Positions 10,773 through 22,942 of a stretch of 64,000 bases of DNA are shown here, piece after piece. The translations under genes and the position numbers were made by a program. The stretch comes from Nothopassalora personata (lineage: Eukaryota; Ascomycota; Dothideomycetes; Mycosphaerellales; Mycosphaerellaceae), in NCBI GenBank assembly GCA_033816765.1, contig CM066289.1:2046001-2110000 (forward strand), written 5' to 3'. The notes beneath the pieces were generated by a model, which did no database searches, was not told where the DNA came from, and saw nothing but the letters and a program-made list of their open reading frames with translations. How positions within the stretch are numbered: the stretch's first letter is position 1; each line of letters opens with the position of its first letter.

Positions 10773-11936
10773 ATGTCGGTCGACGTCAACTGGGAGACCC
10801 TCACTGGAGGTCCGGATGGTGCCGCACTGGCCGAGACAATCCGAGCCTTCATCCACGAACGCTTTCAAAGCATACAGCTGCCGAAGCTGATACGCTCCGT
10901 TGCCGTGCACAGTTTTGACTTTGGAGATATATCGCCGGAGATTGTATTGAAGGACATAGGCGATCCGCTACCGGACTTCTATGAAACCGAGGAGGACGAG
11001 GGTGATGCTGCCGACAAGGCAACAGATCATGGTGACGAACAGGCAGAACATCACTCGAGGTTTCACCATCCGCCCAGCCGGCCGCACGACAGACTCCTAG
11101 TTGGCTCACGTCGCCCACCTGAGCTCGACATCCTAGAGCGTCCAGGCACCTCGAATCTCACGCGAGGCACTACACCTGGCGTCCTTGGAGCAACGTCAAA
11201 TCTGGGTTACTTCCACCTTCCACTAAAGGGAGGCCTGCCGGGTACCCAGACCCCTCTTGCCGCGGTCGCTGGTGCTCACTATCCCACGGGACTACCAAGC
11301 GATCACTACAATCATCGCCATGCTGAATCATTCAGTTCCCACTCGCCACCGTCGGCTGCAACGCCGGTATCATCGCAAGATCAATACGCTGAGCGGTCTT
11401 CCAGCCTGGTGGATGAAGATGAGGCTAGGCCGTCCGCCCAGCCACGTACCCAGGACCATCCTGACCGAAGTCCAGAGGATATGCAGGTAGTCTTTCACGT
11501 CACTTACTCCGGAGATGTGAAGATGTCCTTGACTGCAGACGTCTTCTTAGACTATCCAATGCCTAGCTTTGTGGGAATCCCTCTCAAGCTGAAGATCACG
11601 GGGATGACGTTGAACGGAGTCGGGATCTTGGCTTACATCAAGAAACGCGCACACCTCTGCTTTCTCAATCCTGAAGACGCCGAGGCTCTGGTCGGAGGCG
11701 AATCCGACTTGGATGTGCTGGATGATACCGCTGCCCAGTCTGGAGGTGCCTCTAAACCGCGCAAAGTAGGGGCGCTTCTCGAGCACATCAGAATCGAGAG
11801 CGAGATGGGGGAGACCGAAAGTGGTCGGCAAGTGCTGAAGAATGTTGGCAAGATCGAAAAGTTCATCCTCGAGCAAGTGCAGCGCATATTCGAAGACGAG
11901 TTCGTGTACCCGAGCTTCTGGACCTTTCTTGTCTGA
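10773..11936 (+). CDS. mdm12: Mdm12, ERMES complex subunit
   Basis: Single exon, 387 aa, ATG 10773. Mdm12 is the soluble SMP-domain subunit of ERMES. With Mmm1, Mdm34 and Mdm10 it tethers the ER to mitochondria and carries phospholipids between them. The N-terminus MSVDVNWETLTGGPDGAALA, then IRAFIHERFQ and VHSFDFGDISPEIVLKDIGD, are family signatures. The SMP fold is split by a long acidic/Ser/Pro insert (about residues 70-235) and resumes at MQVVFHVTYSGDVKMSLTAD, DYPMPSFVGIPLKLKITGM and ending VQRIFEDEFVYPSFWTFLV. The length is somewhat below that of other filamentous-fungal Mdm12 proteins because of the insert size. It is intact and probably essential for normal mitochondrial shape. Confidence 0.96.
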   Translation: MSVDVNWETLTGGPDGAALAETIRAFIHERFQSIQLPKLIRSVAVHSFDFGDISPEIVLKDIGDPLPDFYETEEDEGDAADKATDHGDEQAEHHSRFHHPPSRPHDRLLVGSRRPPELDILERPGTSNLTRGTTPGVLGATSNLGYFHLPLKGGLPGTQTPLAAVAGAHYPTGLPSDHYNHRHAESFSSHSPPSAATPVSSQDQYAERSSSLVDEDEARPSAQPRTQDHPDRSPEDMQVVFHVTYSGDVKMSLTADVFLDYPMPSFVGIPLKLKITGMTLNGVGILAYIKKRAHLCFLNPEDAEALVGGESDLDVLDDTAAQSGGASKPRKVGALLEHIRIESEMGETESGRQVLKNVGKIEKFILEQVQRIFEDEFVYPSFWTFLV

Positions 11937-14900
11937 AGTGAGTGATCCACGTCGCTATGGAAGTCTTGAGCAGATGCACGGCCGCATTGGCTTAACGCCT
12001 CACTATGGGGAGAACCGGTCCGGTATCTTTAGATCGGGCACGGTATGTGTATGCAGCTACGCGAACACCCAGATGCCGCCTTGCCCACAGGGTTGTTGGT
12101 GCCGCAGTACATGGCTTCCTGGCTCTCCGGACCGCTGCAGCTGTCAAATTGCGGGTGTGACCTCCCACAATGGACAACTTGTCAGACTTGAACATGTATG
12201 CATCCGCTGTCAACGGAAGTCACCTGTCACATTTGCAACACAGCGCAGGATGGTGTTCGGACTATGCAAGATGCAGCCTTGGATATGCTGTGGCAAACGA
12301 AAAGCGCTTCTCATGTCGTAGTCGCTCAGCAGCTCGGTACCTAGCAAGACAAACAGCACATTCTCGACTGCATATCTACTGTTACTCACGAGGGTTTCAT
12401 GTGTCCGTCTATCGACCCGTTGCTTCGCCGGCACATGGCCTGCTCCGGTATCTGATGCAAGTCAGTCTCAGCCAGAACACGCAGCAGTGGGTCGCGACAT
12501 ACTCTGGCTGTGCTTGGCGACCGAATTACTCCACACGGCCAAGAGGTCCTTCAAGATGACAACATATATGCCATGATATGCTCGCAGCATCCATGTGCTT
12601 AAAAGGTACTTACAATCACGGGACCTGGTGGTTGTCCGCGCAGCGAGGATGCTGGACACGGTCACTCCGAATCGACGCCAAACGATAAGCTGAAGATATG
12701 AGCATCGATCAAATGCACATGCTGAAGCAAGATACATCACCGGCCTCCCTTCATTACTGCTTGGAGACTCAATCCCATTTTTGCTAAGGGGCCCGTAAAG
12801 TCGCCGTTTCCAAAGGCCATAGAATGTCGAGGCTCTTCACGGGAGCTTCACAAGGGTGCTCAAAGTGTAAGTGAGCAGTCGCCGAAGCCACCATATCCGC
12901 TCTGCTCGACTTGCTGCTCTACAAGCCCGGAGGCTTATTTTCACGAAATGCCAGATCGCATCGTTCTCTGACTCGAAAGACATGCCTGATCCTGGTGCTT
13001 TCGAAGTATGATACACTCGCCAGGGTCTGCCAGGTACCCCGCCAACTCCGGTCATTTCAAGAGCTATAATATCTACCTGTCTGGAACGATCTTGGTGACC
13101 TCTCGTGCCAAGTCCTTTGATGTTCTGGATATCACCAATCGCGCTTCTCTCAGAATCAGCGATTACAATATACTTGGCATGAGATGCATGTGCGCTGTGA
13201 TCTTGGTGGCATTGTTCAAGGCGACGCGCACTGCGGTCCGTCATGCCGCAAGGTATGTAACATATCACAATAGCCACGACGGGATGATAGGCCGCATGAT
13301 TCTTATGTCAGCAATGCGCCTCACCATGACACACGTTCGTGACTGGTGTCACACATCTAGGTTTGCGGGTGTAGTGACTATCACTTTTGCATCGGCATCA
13401 TAGCTGTGCGTCTGCGGGAATTGCGTATCATAGATTGATTCAGAGCCGCGTACGTCCGGTACAGCAATCATACCCCATAAATCAGTCAGCGGATCAGTCA
13501 CTACGACCGTTGGCTGGCTTTCCAACCGATCCGACTGCCAACACACTTTGCACTGCCGACTCGTTCGACACATTCAGAGCTCGTCTGTGGCCATGGTCGT
13601 GGGCGATAGGCTGATTCTACCCAACCTCTTCGCCCTTGCAGAGAGACGTAATGACCTAGTCTTTTGACCAGGCATAGAACTAGATCCGCTGCAGACACAT
13701 TCAGAAGCATAGATTTCGCCTTCGAGCGGGCGGATCCCTCGATCTGACCCTTCACACCTTCCGTACAGGGCATCTCTCCGGCAAAGAGCGGTGTTTGACC
13801 ATCCACCTGGGTATTTCAGCGTCGAGGTCCCGCTTCAGTCAACTACTGGGTCCTTGGCGGTGCACGACTGTCCCCACGGGCCGATCGATCAAAGGGCGGT
13901 TTGTCTCGAACGCAATACTATGCAGCCACTTGTCGTGCCGCCGCCATTGCCAGACTGCTGATCCCTTGCAAGCTGTCCTTGTCTACCCGAGGTGGCAGTG
14001 TGCTCCGGCATCACGGCTTGGCGTGACGGCCGTACATGCATTGTTCAGAGTATTCGAGGCACGCGGCTGCCTTGCGATGCGGTCAATAGGCCAAGGCAGT
14101 GGCAGCATGGTGGGCATCCCCGATGCGAACCCATGCGAATCTATACGGATAAAAGATCCAGTATATTGGCAGGTCACTGGCAGCACAGCCATCATACACT
14201 TGCGGCAGGTATCCCTATCGTGTCACGTCCACTCTCACAACCATGGAAGAGGACTCCTTTCGCGACTTTGCTTGCGAACTGCATAGCCTGCACTCGAAAT
14301 CGTACTCGGGCGGGACACGACGGCATTCTTCGCAGGAAAGTCGTTTCTTCACGAATCGCCGCTTGCCATAACCGCACCGCACTCGTGATTTGCTTGTAGC
14401 CATGACATTGCGCTCCGCAATGCGATACGATGCGATGCGATGCGATCTGCGCGAGGGAGGCTTCGATGGCCTGACGTCCTCAATTGATGCTTGCGGCGTC
14501 AGGAGCAACTTGCTCGCACCGAGGACTTCGAACCCCTTGATTTTCCAATGGTGATTGTGAAGACACTGGCTGTGAGTGTGGCGGTATACAATTTGTGCTG
14601 ATCTGCGCAATGCTGATGCTACCCTTGTGCTGTTCGGTTTGTTTCTCGGGCGAGACGCCATCTCTTCACCCTCCTCGAGCGGAAACGGTACGATTGCACT
14701 CAAATGTCAGCGGGTCCATAGCCGGGAAGGAACCTTCCGACAATAGAGCCAATCCGTATCGTTCCCTGTCTATCCGATGTGAATAGGCGTTGGATGTCTT
14801 CGTATCTACGTGCTGCACGAAAGTTAAGAGCTATCGAGAGCAGAAGGTGAAGGTGTCGGCTGCGCCAGAGACGTTCCCTGGGCTTTCCCCCTTAAATTCA

Positions 14901-15214
14901 ATGCTACACCCATGCCATTATTCATTTCACCATGTCCACACAGCAATGCCAAAGTCACGTAGCAAAAAGTTTGTGCAATGGAGAAAAGAGCAGTCGTGGT
15001 TTACAGCATTCCATTTTCCGTGAGTCGATGAGCTGCTATCGCCTAGTATAGAGCGTTGCCTCTGCTCTAAGCAGCATGGTCGCCATCCAACCCATTCTTG
15101 TTATCGAATCTCGCTTTCCATGCGATGCCCAATATTCGACCCCTCTCTTCAGTAAAGCTCGATGACGCAGGCAACTACTTTCGAAAATCGCCCTTGCGAG
15201 AGGCTCTTCATCCT
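11937..15214. other. Gene-poor 3.3-kb stretch with a GATGC microsatellite
   Basis: I could not support any gene here. Open frames reach about 160 codons (- 14215-14703, + 13795-14286) but overlap in several frames and lack known motifs. A GATGC-type tandem repeat lies at about 14420-14449. The - strand stretch 12837-13277 faintly resembles an oxidoreductase-like Rossmann start but could not be confirmed. Given the decayed genes elsewhere in the window, strongly degraded genes may be hidden here. Confidence 0.3.
14420..14449. repeat. GATGC-type microsatellite
   Basis: Tandem 5-bp units (TGCGA/GATGC) repeat about six times with one imperfect unit. It lies in intergenic DNA with no gene overlap that I can support. 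Confidence 0.7.
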
Positions 15215-18200
15215 CTAGAACGGAGCGCTATTACCGCCGGACTTGAGACCACCCGGCTGGAACGCCATGACCATAATAGCGGTGATGACTGCAGCGATAG
15301 CCCAAAGCAGCGATGTAAGTGGCGTGTACACGTAGAGTGCTTGGTACTTCTGATTTGGCGCCATGGTCTTGATACGGCCATTGGTCTTGCGTTCGATGCG
15401 GTCATCGAAAGCTCCGAGGCCATATGCAAGAGTGAGCACCGGAAAGGGTACAATCCACTTGAGAAACTCCTTCGAGAGCTCTTTACGCTCCTCGTAGAGA
15501 ACAGGTGGGTAGTAGTCGGTCAGCTTTGGGTCCACAAGGAAGCGCTTATCGCTGAGCTTAGCATCGAAAGAGCTGCTGTGTGGATTGGTGTACTTGGCCA
15601 GAGGACTGTTGGCGGTCATGTATGGTCGTGCACCATAATCGTCAATCCAACCTCTGGAACGAGCCAGGTATTGAGCGTCAGTCCAGCGGCCAGGAGGACG
15701 CTGGCGATCTCTCGCCTTCGGCTTCACCAGATGAAGCTCCTTCAGTCCGATCTGACCTCCCACCTTGCCACGCAGTGATAGCTTTGGATTCACCATGACG
15801 ACTTCACCCTGTTTGGCTACGTGGAATTCGCCAGTGCTGATTTCCCGGCCGAATGGTGGCAAGGACCTTGGGAAGCCATCACCTGTCTCTGCTCTGGGCG
15901 TACGGACAGTGGTGAACGTATCCATGCTTCCACTGTACCTAAGCGCTCCAGGGCGGCCTCTATCACGAGTCTCGATGAGTCGGCGTCGATCGGATTGCGC
16001 ATCGTGTGATACTCCGTAATAGTTCGCCGTGCTGAAGCCAGCGAGCTTGTCCGCTAATGCTTCTTCAGTGGTCGGAGCGGGGGATTGGCTGAATGTCTTG
16101 CTCATGCCTATGCCAATCTTGGGAGGACCATCATCGGCGAGTCCGTCGAACACAACTTGGCGCTCCCGATCATCGGGTATGCCGTCATCAATGCTGGGGC
16201 GATGCTGACTGCCAGCAATACTCGTATCTGCGTAGCTGGCCAGAGTCTGTTCGCTAACAGCGCGGGGAAGGTCATAGTTCGAGTCGGTGAATTCGCTCTC
16301 CCAGACACTCTCGGCATCGTTTTCGTAACGACTTGAAGCACGATTTGCACGGCGTTGCAGAACCTCGGCCAGACCTGGCTCGACGAAGCGGAAGGTTTGT
16401 TCACCTTCAAGTAGAGCATCGACATCTGGTGCATTGGCTCCACGTCGGTCTTGCGAGCCTTCTGGTGGCACGTTCTCCTTGTCATCAGCTAGGACCGGCT
16501 TGTATGTAGACTCAATCGGCTTGTGAGGGTCGGAATCAGCACGTGGACGAACATGTTGGAGTGGCATGCTCGTGGCAGCATAGTAGTCGGCAAAACGTCG
16601 TACGAAAGGCGACTCGTAGTGCCCTTCTCCCGGGCTATACGGTGCATACTGAACGATCTCAGGCGTGATCTGTAGTAGCTGATTCGTCTCACCATAAGTC
16701 TGGTCGCTTGTTGGTAGCTCGCTGCAGCCAGAGTAGTATCTGGGGCCGGTACATGCAGGTGCGGGTGGCGTAGGCAACGAGGACTCCGGAAACGTTGCGT
16801 GTTGTGGAATATGCTTTGCCTCATCTCTGGTGGCTGGCTTCCGTGTGCTGGAACGGACTGCACGACTGGCGTCCAAGGTGTCGTCCTCGTTACTGGCCTC
16901 GATTACTACTCCAAGTCCAATCTCGATCGACGATGAGCTGCTGCGTGGATCCTCAAAAGGGTTGAAGCGGGTGTAGTCGTAGCCATCAAGGATATCGCGG
17001 ATAGTCGGATCGGTCTCTGGTTCTATGGAGGTCCTGCAGAAAGAAACATCTCGTAAGTGTACTCTTGATACGGGCTCGACGGGATGCAGGAACATACGCT
17101 TGAGAGCTTTCACCTTCGTTATCACGGATGCGCGTGACAACAGGTCCACCCTCTTCACGCCGTCCGTGCTCCATGACTTTGCTGATGTTGTCTAATTCGA
17201 TATCGCTGCCACTGTCGCTGATGCAGAGGTCAAATGGATTCGAGCGCCTGCTGCGGTCCTTGACGCTGCCAACAGAATAGACTCGCGAGGATGGAGCTGT
17301 AGAAAGTCTCAGTGAAGCACATAAACAAGTTTCGAATCATTTCTGCTTACCTGCAGGAGCACGACCTTCTTCAGCCTGGGTAGTACTTTCATTGACATTG
17401 CTGCCGATTCCGAGCGCCGCAGATAGGTTACGAAAGGGGTTCGTGTTCCACAGCGGCTGACGTAGTGGTCTCGGTGGGTCAGCTCCGACCTAAGGACGAT
17501 TATCGTTAGCGGACTGCAAACACAGGACAGGCCAGAGGATGGGCATGTAGAGTCCACGATGCTTACCTTTCGAAACTCGTGGAGGCTGTCTGGTGGTGTA
17601 GGTATGCTAGCGTAAGACTTGTAGACCGATGGCGAACTGTGTAGGCAAGCCGGCGGTGGCGATGGAAGCTCGTCGTAGCTGCGCATGATGCTACGACGTG
17701 CAAGATCTGCATCGTGGTAGAGCTTCCGAGAACGTCGAGAACTCTCAGTGGGAGGACGAAGGGAGGTCTGCGACATTTCGCCAGTCACAGGATCAAACTG
17801 CATTTTGTCGGTGACGGGCTCGTCGAAGTAGTCGTCGAGTAGGCTGTCGATCTCTGCGGGTGTCTCGAGATGATACACGTCCAGGAGCAAAGATGCGTGT
17901 GGGTTGACTACGTCAAATGATGCTCCTCGATAGAGCAAAGTTGTTGGAGTTCTGGGTGACTGTTCTTTCGGTAGGTGACCTGCGGTCTATTAGCATGTAC
18001 CGGTCGTGCACTCAGTTGCAAGGATGCCTACCAAATGTGCCTGCCCAGTTGTCATGGCCCGGCGGTACGGGAAACTCGAATTTCGACAGCGAGTATGACG
18101 ATGTCCCGGTAGGCACTTGGTCTGATTGCAGGTGCGCTGGTGTTGATGCGCTTTCGATCGCGTCTGGATGCTGAGGTCCGCTGCCTTCTTGATCTTCTTG

Positions 18201-18998
18201 ATTGGCGAAACGAAGTCCTTGCCCACTTCTTTCGTCCTGAAGTGTTCGAACACCTTCCACACCCCGTCTTTCACAGCCTCCAACCGCCGTGCGCGTTTGG
18301 TGTGTGAGATTTCCTTCCAATTGCACCGGCGGATCAAACACCGCTGCATACACCTCCCACAAATCGTTCTCTCCTCTGCTGCTGCCGCTGATTTCACCGC
18401 CGCTGCCGCTGCCGCTGCCGCCCACTGGATGTGGAAGACGTTTAGCTCGTTTTGGGCTCTGGAACTTACGTTTTGTGCGAAGTGGCTCAACGAGCTCACT
18501 TCTATCATCAACGCTCCGCCGCTCGAAGGAAGCGCCACCTCTGAATATCGGCGTGTGAGTTGGTGTTGACTGTAACGTGGTCACCGTAGAGGACAAGGAT
18601 GGCGAGGTGGTGGTGTGCTGCAGTCGAGGTGTTGTTGGTCGGTGGAGGTGAGGGTGAGGTTGAGGAAAAACAGAAGCGAATTGGTCGCGTGGCGGCAGCG
18701 GGCGAATCAGAAGTGGCGACGCCGGCTTAGTAGGCCACGAAAGTGGCGCGTTTGCTGCGTGTCCCGCGAGAAAGTCTACAGATGGCCTTCTTTTCACGCG
18801 CCTATGCTCGTACCCCGGCGAAGTGGACAGAAGTGGCGACTGCTGGCATTTATGGAAGTCGTGCAATGTCAACTGCGGCGTGTCCGCCCTCTGAACAAGT
18901 CCAAAATTCTCCGTCGACCTGTGTCGAGTGAAATCGGCGGTTGTGTGGTCGAGTCCAGGCTCCGGACCAATTAGCGTCGGTGGAATTGCATTAGCCAT
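15215..18998 (-). CDS. Large Ser-rich protein with two C-terminal membrane segments, 1178 aa, unknown function
   Basis: Five exons: 18032-18998, 17567-17979, 17351-17489, 17098-17296 and 15215-17033. All four introns (52-77 bp) have canonical ends and every phase closes. The first ~900 residues are disordered and Ser/Pro/Arg-rich with scattered conserved-looking motifs (NPFEDPRSSSS, ETNQLLQITPEIVQYAPYSPG). The C-terminal 250 residues are more ordered: GKVGGQIGLKELHLVKPKAR, WTDAQYLARSRGWIDDYGAR, then two hydrophobic spans at about 1094-1112 (WIVPFPVLTLAYGLG) and 1136-1163 (LTSLLWAIAAVITAIMVMAF). Proteins of this architecture are annotated in other fungi only as serine-rich or membrane proteins. 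It is likely an ER or nuclear-envelope membrane protein with a long cytosolic tail; that is inference. An upstream in-frame start at or beyond 19115 cannot be excluded. Confidence 0.8.
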
Positions 18999-20245
18999 GC
19001 TCAATGGTTCCTCAGCAACCAATGTCTGCTCTTGTCGGCGAGAGAGCGCTTCAGCTTCACTCGTACCACAGCAGAGTCTTCGCATCAATCTCAGCAATCT
19101 AGTCCGAAACTGCACCTTGCATTCAAATGTCCATCATGGCATCTCATGCTCCGGCTGCCCATTCAACGTCTTGAAGCCGCCTGCGCCCGCCCGCAGCTTT
19201 CACAGCGCGATTCCAGCACCGCCTGATGAAGGCCAACGGCCCGGGAGCCAGTCTCTTCGCCGTGGACTCGGTCTTCTTGACCAGGCAGCAATGGCGGGGA
19301 TGTCTGGACATGCGAGAAGGTCGCCGAGAAAATGGTTCAGTATCTGGGCTCCTCGCGTCAGTTCCGTGCGCCCATGTCTTCGCGGCACCACTCACTATGA
19401 GATGTTCTAGATTCTGCTCTTGTGATTATCACTTCAATGATCTTGGGATCTGAACGAGTGTTGTGCGCCAGCTCTGCGTGCGAACTGCTGCGAGGACGAA
19501 TTGGCCGAGCCGGTCAGTGTGCGGCGCGGAAGATACATGTTCGCGTGGGCTACAGCACAGTAAGCACCATGACGACCATCGCTCGAAGAGAGAATGAGCA
19601 ATCGAGTGTGGTCAGAACTGGTAGGTGCAATACAAGGATCTACGGTTGCAGTCGTGACATGTGGGCCAGCGGGAGCCGCGCCTGACGTCTCCCTCTCGGT
19701 TCCTCTCCATCGCCGGACAGGCTACACACATTGAGTCTCGCCAAGCAAGTCCACTGTACCGTGAACCGGAGAAGCTCGCCTCACTCGCTCCTGCTTTGAG
19801 ATGTGAAAGTAAGTGTGTGATGGAAGGGAAGGTGCCACGCTTGGGTGTGAGGTCGAGAAAAGCTCTGGCCAATGAAATCGACATGGCCTGTGCTGCTGTC
19901 ATGCCGCTCGGCCAACCACAATGGCAGGAAAGCTGCCGAAGCAGCGAACATGTCTCAGGTGCAACGATACCCGGTACAGTACAAGACGTGGCCAAATCAT
20001 TATTTGCGTGCACCAGCGTAATCATCAGTGTGCCGGCGTGGTGGCGAAGGCTATGCAAGTCATTCTGTGGTCCTTCCCGCACGTCAGACTCAACACTGAC
20101 CACCAATAAAACTCAGGAATAGGTTATGGTTGACACACCCACCGCGTATCTAGACTTGGCCGCATGAAACCCCCCCCCCCGAACTCCGACAACGGCCCGC
20201 ATCTTGAGTACTTGTCGTGCTATACATATACTTTGCCTTATTACT
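18999..20245. other. Intergenic, no gene seen
   Basis: This stretch runs from the 5' side of the Ser-rich membrane protein gene to the 3' end of the metal transporter gene. Overlapping open stretches (+ 19661-20122, - 19612-20106) show no motif. A 62-codon ATG frame at 19921 with a few Cys/His residues is not enough for a call. An 11-C run lies at 20170-20180. Confidence 0.35.
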
Positions 20246-21208
20246 TCAGACCATCTTGGACTCGTTCATACCGCGCACGATTCCGTAAGACACGGCTGCT
20301 GCCAAAGTACCGACTGTCAAGGTCTGCAACGCACTCCAAGCTGCATCTCGATGGGTAGTACCGGTTATGAGTGCCTTCGTATAGCCGAATATCATCAGCA
20401 CGACTGTAGTGATGCCTACGGAGGCGAACAGCGCATGGTTGACAGTGCGGATGGCAAAGTAAGGCACCATAGGCAGGAGGCCGCCTGTCTCGAAGTCAGC
20501 TTATCACAACAGACCTAAGTCATCACCCAAACTTACCAAGGAAATAAGACGCGCCCATGACCAGTCCCTCTAGTGGCGCCATCGTGACGGAAGGCTTGGA
20601 CAGCTTCAGTCCAAAGTCCATCATGAACTGGAAGCATTCAGTCTTCTGCTCTCACATGGCACAGTGCAGCCACTTACCTGGACCCACATACCCTCGTCCA
20701 TCCTCAGGCCATCCACTACGCTTTTTGCGGCCTCCTTCGAGATTCCATACTGTTCGAAGATACCAAAAACCTCCTTCTCCTCAGCTTTCGGGCAGTGTCG
20801 GACTTCTTGCCGCTCACGCTTCTCTTCGACTTCATAGTGTTTTCGCTCGGTGATCGCAGCAAGATAAGCTCCCAGGCCCATGGATATCGATCCAGCGAAG
20901 AGCTCCGCCAAGCCTCCAAGGATGACCACTTTGGACGACCCAAGCGATGACAAGCCAGCTGTGAGCGCGAATGGCACTGTTAAGCCATCGGCAAAGCCGA
21001 TAATGCTGTCTCTCACGAGGACACCACGACGGTCATACTTCTTGGACCTTGTAATAGATGTCGTAGACGCGGACCCGACTTCGACATTTGCGAGCTCCTT
21101 GGATACAAATATCTTTGGTGAGAATGGTCGTTCCAGAGGATCCCAAGACGGCCCGCGAAATGCCTCATCGCAGGCGTGTGACAGCGTCTCCTCGCCGTGA
21201 TTCGACAT
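20246..21208 (-). CDS. CCC1/VIT1-family vacuolar iron/manganese transporter
   Basis: Three exons: 20678-21208, 20537-20627 and 20246-20484 (286 aa). Introns 20628-20677 and 20485-20536 have GTAAGT donors and the phases close (0, 1). CCC1/VIT1 proteins move Fe2+ or Mn2+ into the vacuole and protect against metal overload. The first membrane hairpin reads RDSIIGFADGLTVPFALTAG, then LGGLAELFAGSISMGLGAYL, the family signature with the Asp-Gly and Gly-rich Met motifs. A Glu/Lys-rich cytosolic metal-binding stretch follows (ERKHYEVEEKRERQEV). The last three membrane segments are split over exons 2 and 3 (APLEGLVMGASYFLGGLLPM, LFASVGITTVVLMIFGY, ALQTLTVGTLAAAVSYGIVR). I chose the start at ATG 21208 because the codon at the further upstream boundary is not ATG. 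Confidence 0.93.
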
Positions 21209-22590
21209 GGTCCTTGGTCCCAAACGGGTACGTCGATGAAAATTGCTGCCTTGAAACTACAGATACGTCTTGGTGCTTCGGATGACTCTCACAGGTTATA
21301 AATACTAGAGCGGGAGTTCACAGGCGTTCGTAGCAATCAAGATTGGCAAGAATGTAGCGTTGGACATGGTCCAACGTGGTTCCCGCCATGACATATCGTT
21401 CCTTGCGCTACCCTCCACGATGGAGTAACAATCAATGGATCTGATAATCTTCTGCACGGGCATTGGAGCCCAATACAGCAAGCGCATTTGCACTGGCTGA
21501 TGGATGTGTTGCAACTGCTACTCATCGATGTCAATGTTCAAGCTGGAGGCTCCTTGGCATAATGTGAGCCAGTGCAGCCATCGAGTGGGTAACACCAGCA
21601 TGAGTTGATTGCCCTTGCAAAACCTGAGTGCCGACCGATGATCTAGCTTCTCTGGAGACATCGTTGTCTGAGGAATTGCTGAAAGCTTGAGACTTTCGAT
21701 GCAGAGACTGGGAGCACTGCACAACCTGAGGTTTCGCAACCTCTGGCTGATACTATCGCATCCCAACGTCAATCAGATGGCGTGACACCCCGCGACAGCG
21801 TCGTAGCGAGCAAGAAGTGACAGATCCGTAGCGCTTCTGCATACAGACAGCTGTCAAGAGGCACAGCACATCCTTCAAAGAGTCATTCCCAAGGCGCTTA
21901 CAGGCATCCTGAAGCCTACGCGGCGTGCGTGCATGAGCGAGTTCGGTCATTTAGCGCCAATGGATTGCTCTCAGCGGGACTTTCAAGTTGTTGATACGTT
22001 GCCGCATTGAGACACCGCAGCGTATTGCGAAGTCGTCGACTTCTGCAGTCGCTGCGAAGCTTACCCTGCCTCTTTGTATCGATCCGCCGAATACTGTCCA
22101 AAAGACCGGCGGCACACCATGCCACGACGAGAAGGAGTCGTCATGACCTACCAGAGAAAGCTCCAATACGATGCACATCCACCGTACCATCAATGGAAGC
22201 TTTCTCATCACTACGGCCCCTATCAGCGCAGCATTATTATCTCTCAAAGATCAATACCAACGCATGCCTGATCTTCACCCCCCTAATTTGCAGTTTCTCG
22301 CACTCAGCACATTCCTCGCGGCCAGATGAAGACCTTGCCTGGGCCTCGAGTCATCACGACGGTGTCCGACACCCTCCCAGCAATACTTCTACAGCCCTCG
22401 TTCTGGGCCTCCGTTACTACAGCAGAGAACATGTGGTACGGTAGCCGCGCGTGTGCTGCTTATGCTGCCCTCGCTGATCTATTATGCTCGCGAGTTGAAG
22501 CCTGAATTCAGCCGCTGGACTCATCTGCTCTGACCACTACTCAGACTGCTTCATGCATACAGCGCGCTTCTGGAGACAGGTCGAAGCTCG
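21209..22590. other. Intergenic, no gene seen
   Basis: A TATAAATA-like element lies at about 21297, roughly 90 bp from the transporter ATG but in the opposite sense. The rest contains only short unsupported frames on both strands. Confidence 0.35.
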
Positions 22591-22942
22591 ATGCGAGAAA
22601 AAAGTGGCTGGCAGGTCTGCATCACATTCCATGCAAACAGTGTGGCCATCTACCTCCGGAAGATCTGCGAGCGAGGCCGGAGCAGAAGGATTGCGCCAGG
22701 GCAAGAATCGTGTACAGATGGGAAGGACAACGGCCGACTGCTATGGACGCCGACCGCGTTCGGGACAGGTGAGTTCGTCTGTTTGTGAGAGAGCCCATTC
22801 GCATCGCCCGATCATTATGCTAACACAGTATTCTTAATCTACAATAGGGTCTGGCGCTATAAAGATGCTCCGCCAGTCATGGATCGATATGGCAAAAGCA
22901 CCATCTACAACAGAAGGTGATGAGGTGTTAGTGTGTACATAA
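22591..22942 (+). CDS. Possible two-exon small gene, 90 aa, unknown
   Basis: Exons 22591-22768 and 22848-22942. The 79-bp intron is a strong one: GTGAGT donor, GCTAACAC branch site about 20 bp before the end, and CAATAG acceptor. The phase closes (phase 1) into a frame ending at TAA 22940. The product has four Cys in exon 1/2 (WQVCITFHANSV, KICERGRS, GQESCTDG, VLVCT) and no signal peptide from this ATG. The same frame stays open upstream to an AG near 22546, so an upstream coding exon is possible. I recognise no family. The intron signals are the main support; the small size and lack of homology keep confidence low. Confidence 0.35.

Noticed and set aside
12837..13277. Possible short-chain dehydrogenase relic on the - strand
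   Set aside because: A few residues resemble a Rossmann start, but I could not extend the similarity in any frame.
13501..13806. Possible ankyrin-repeat fragment (DGQTPLFAG) on the - strand
   Set aside because: Only one ankyrin-like turn; the flanking sequence in all frames shows no repeats.
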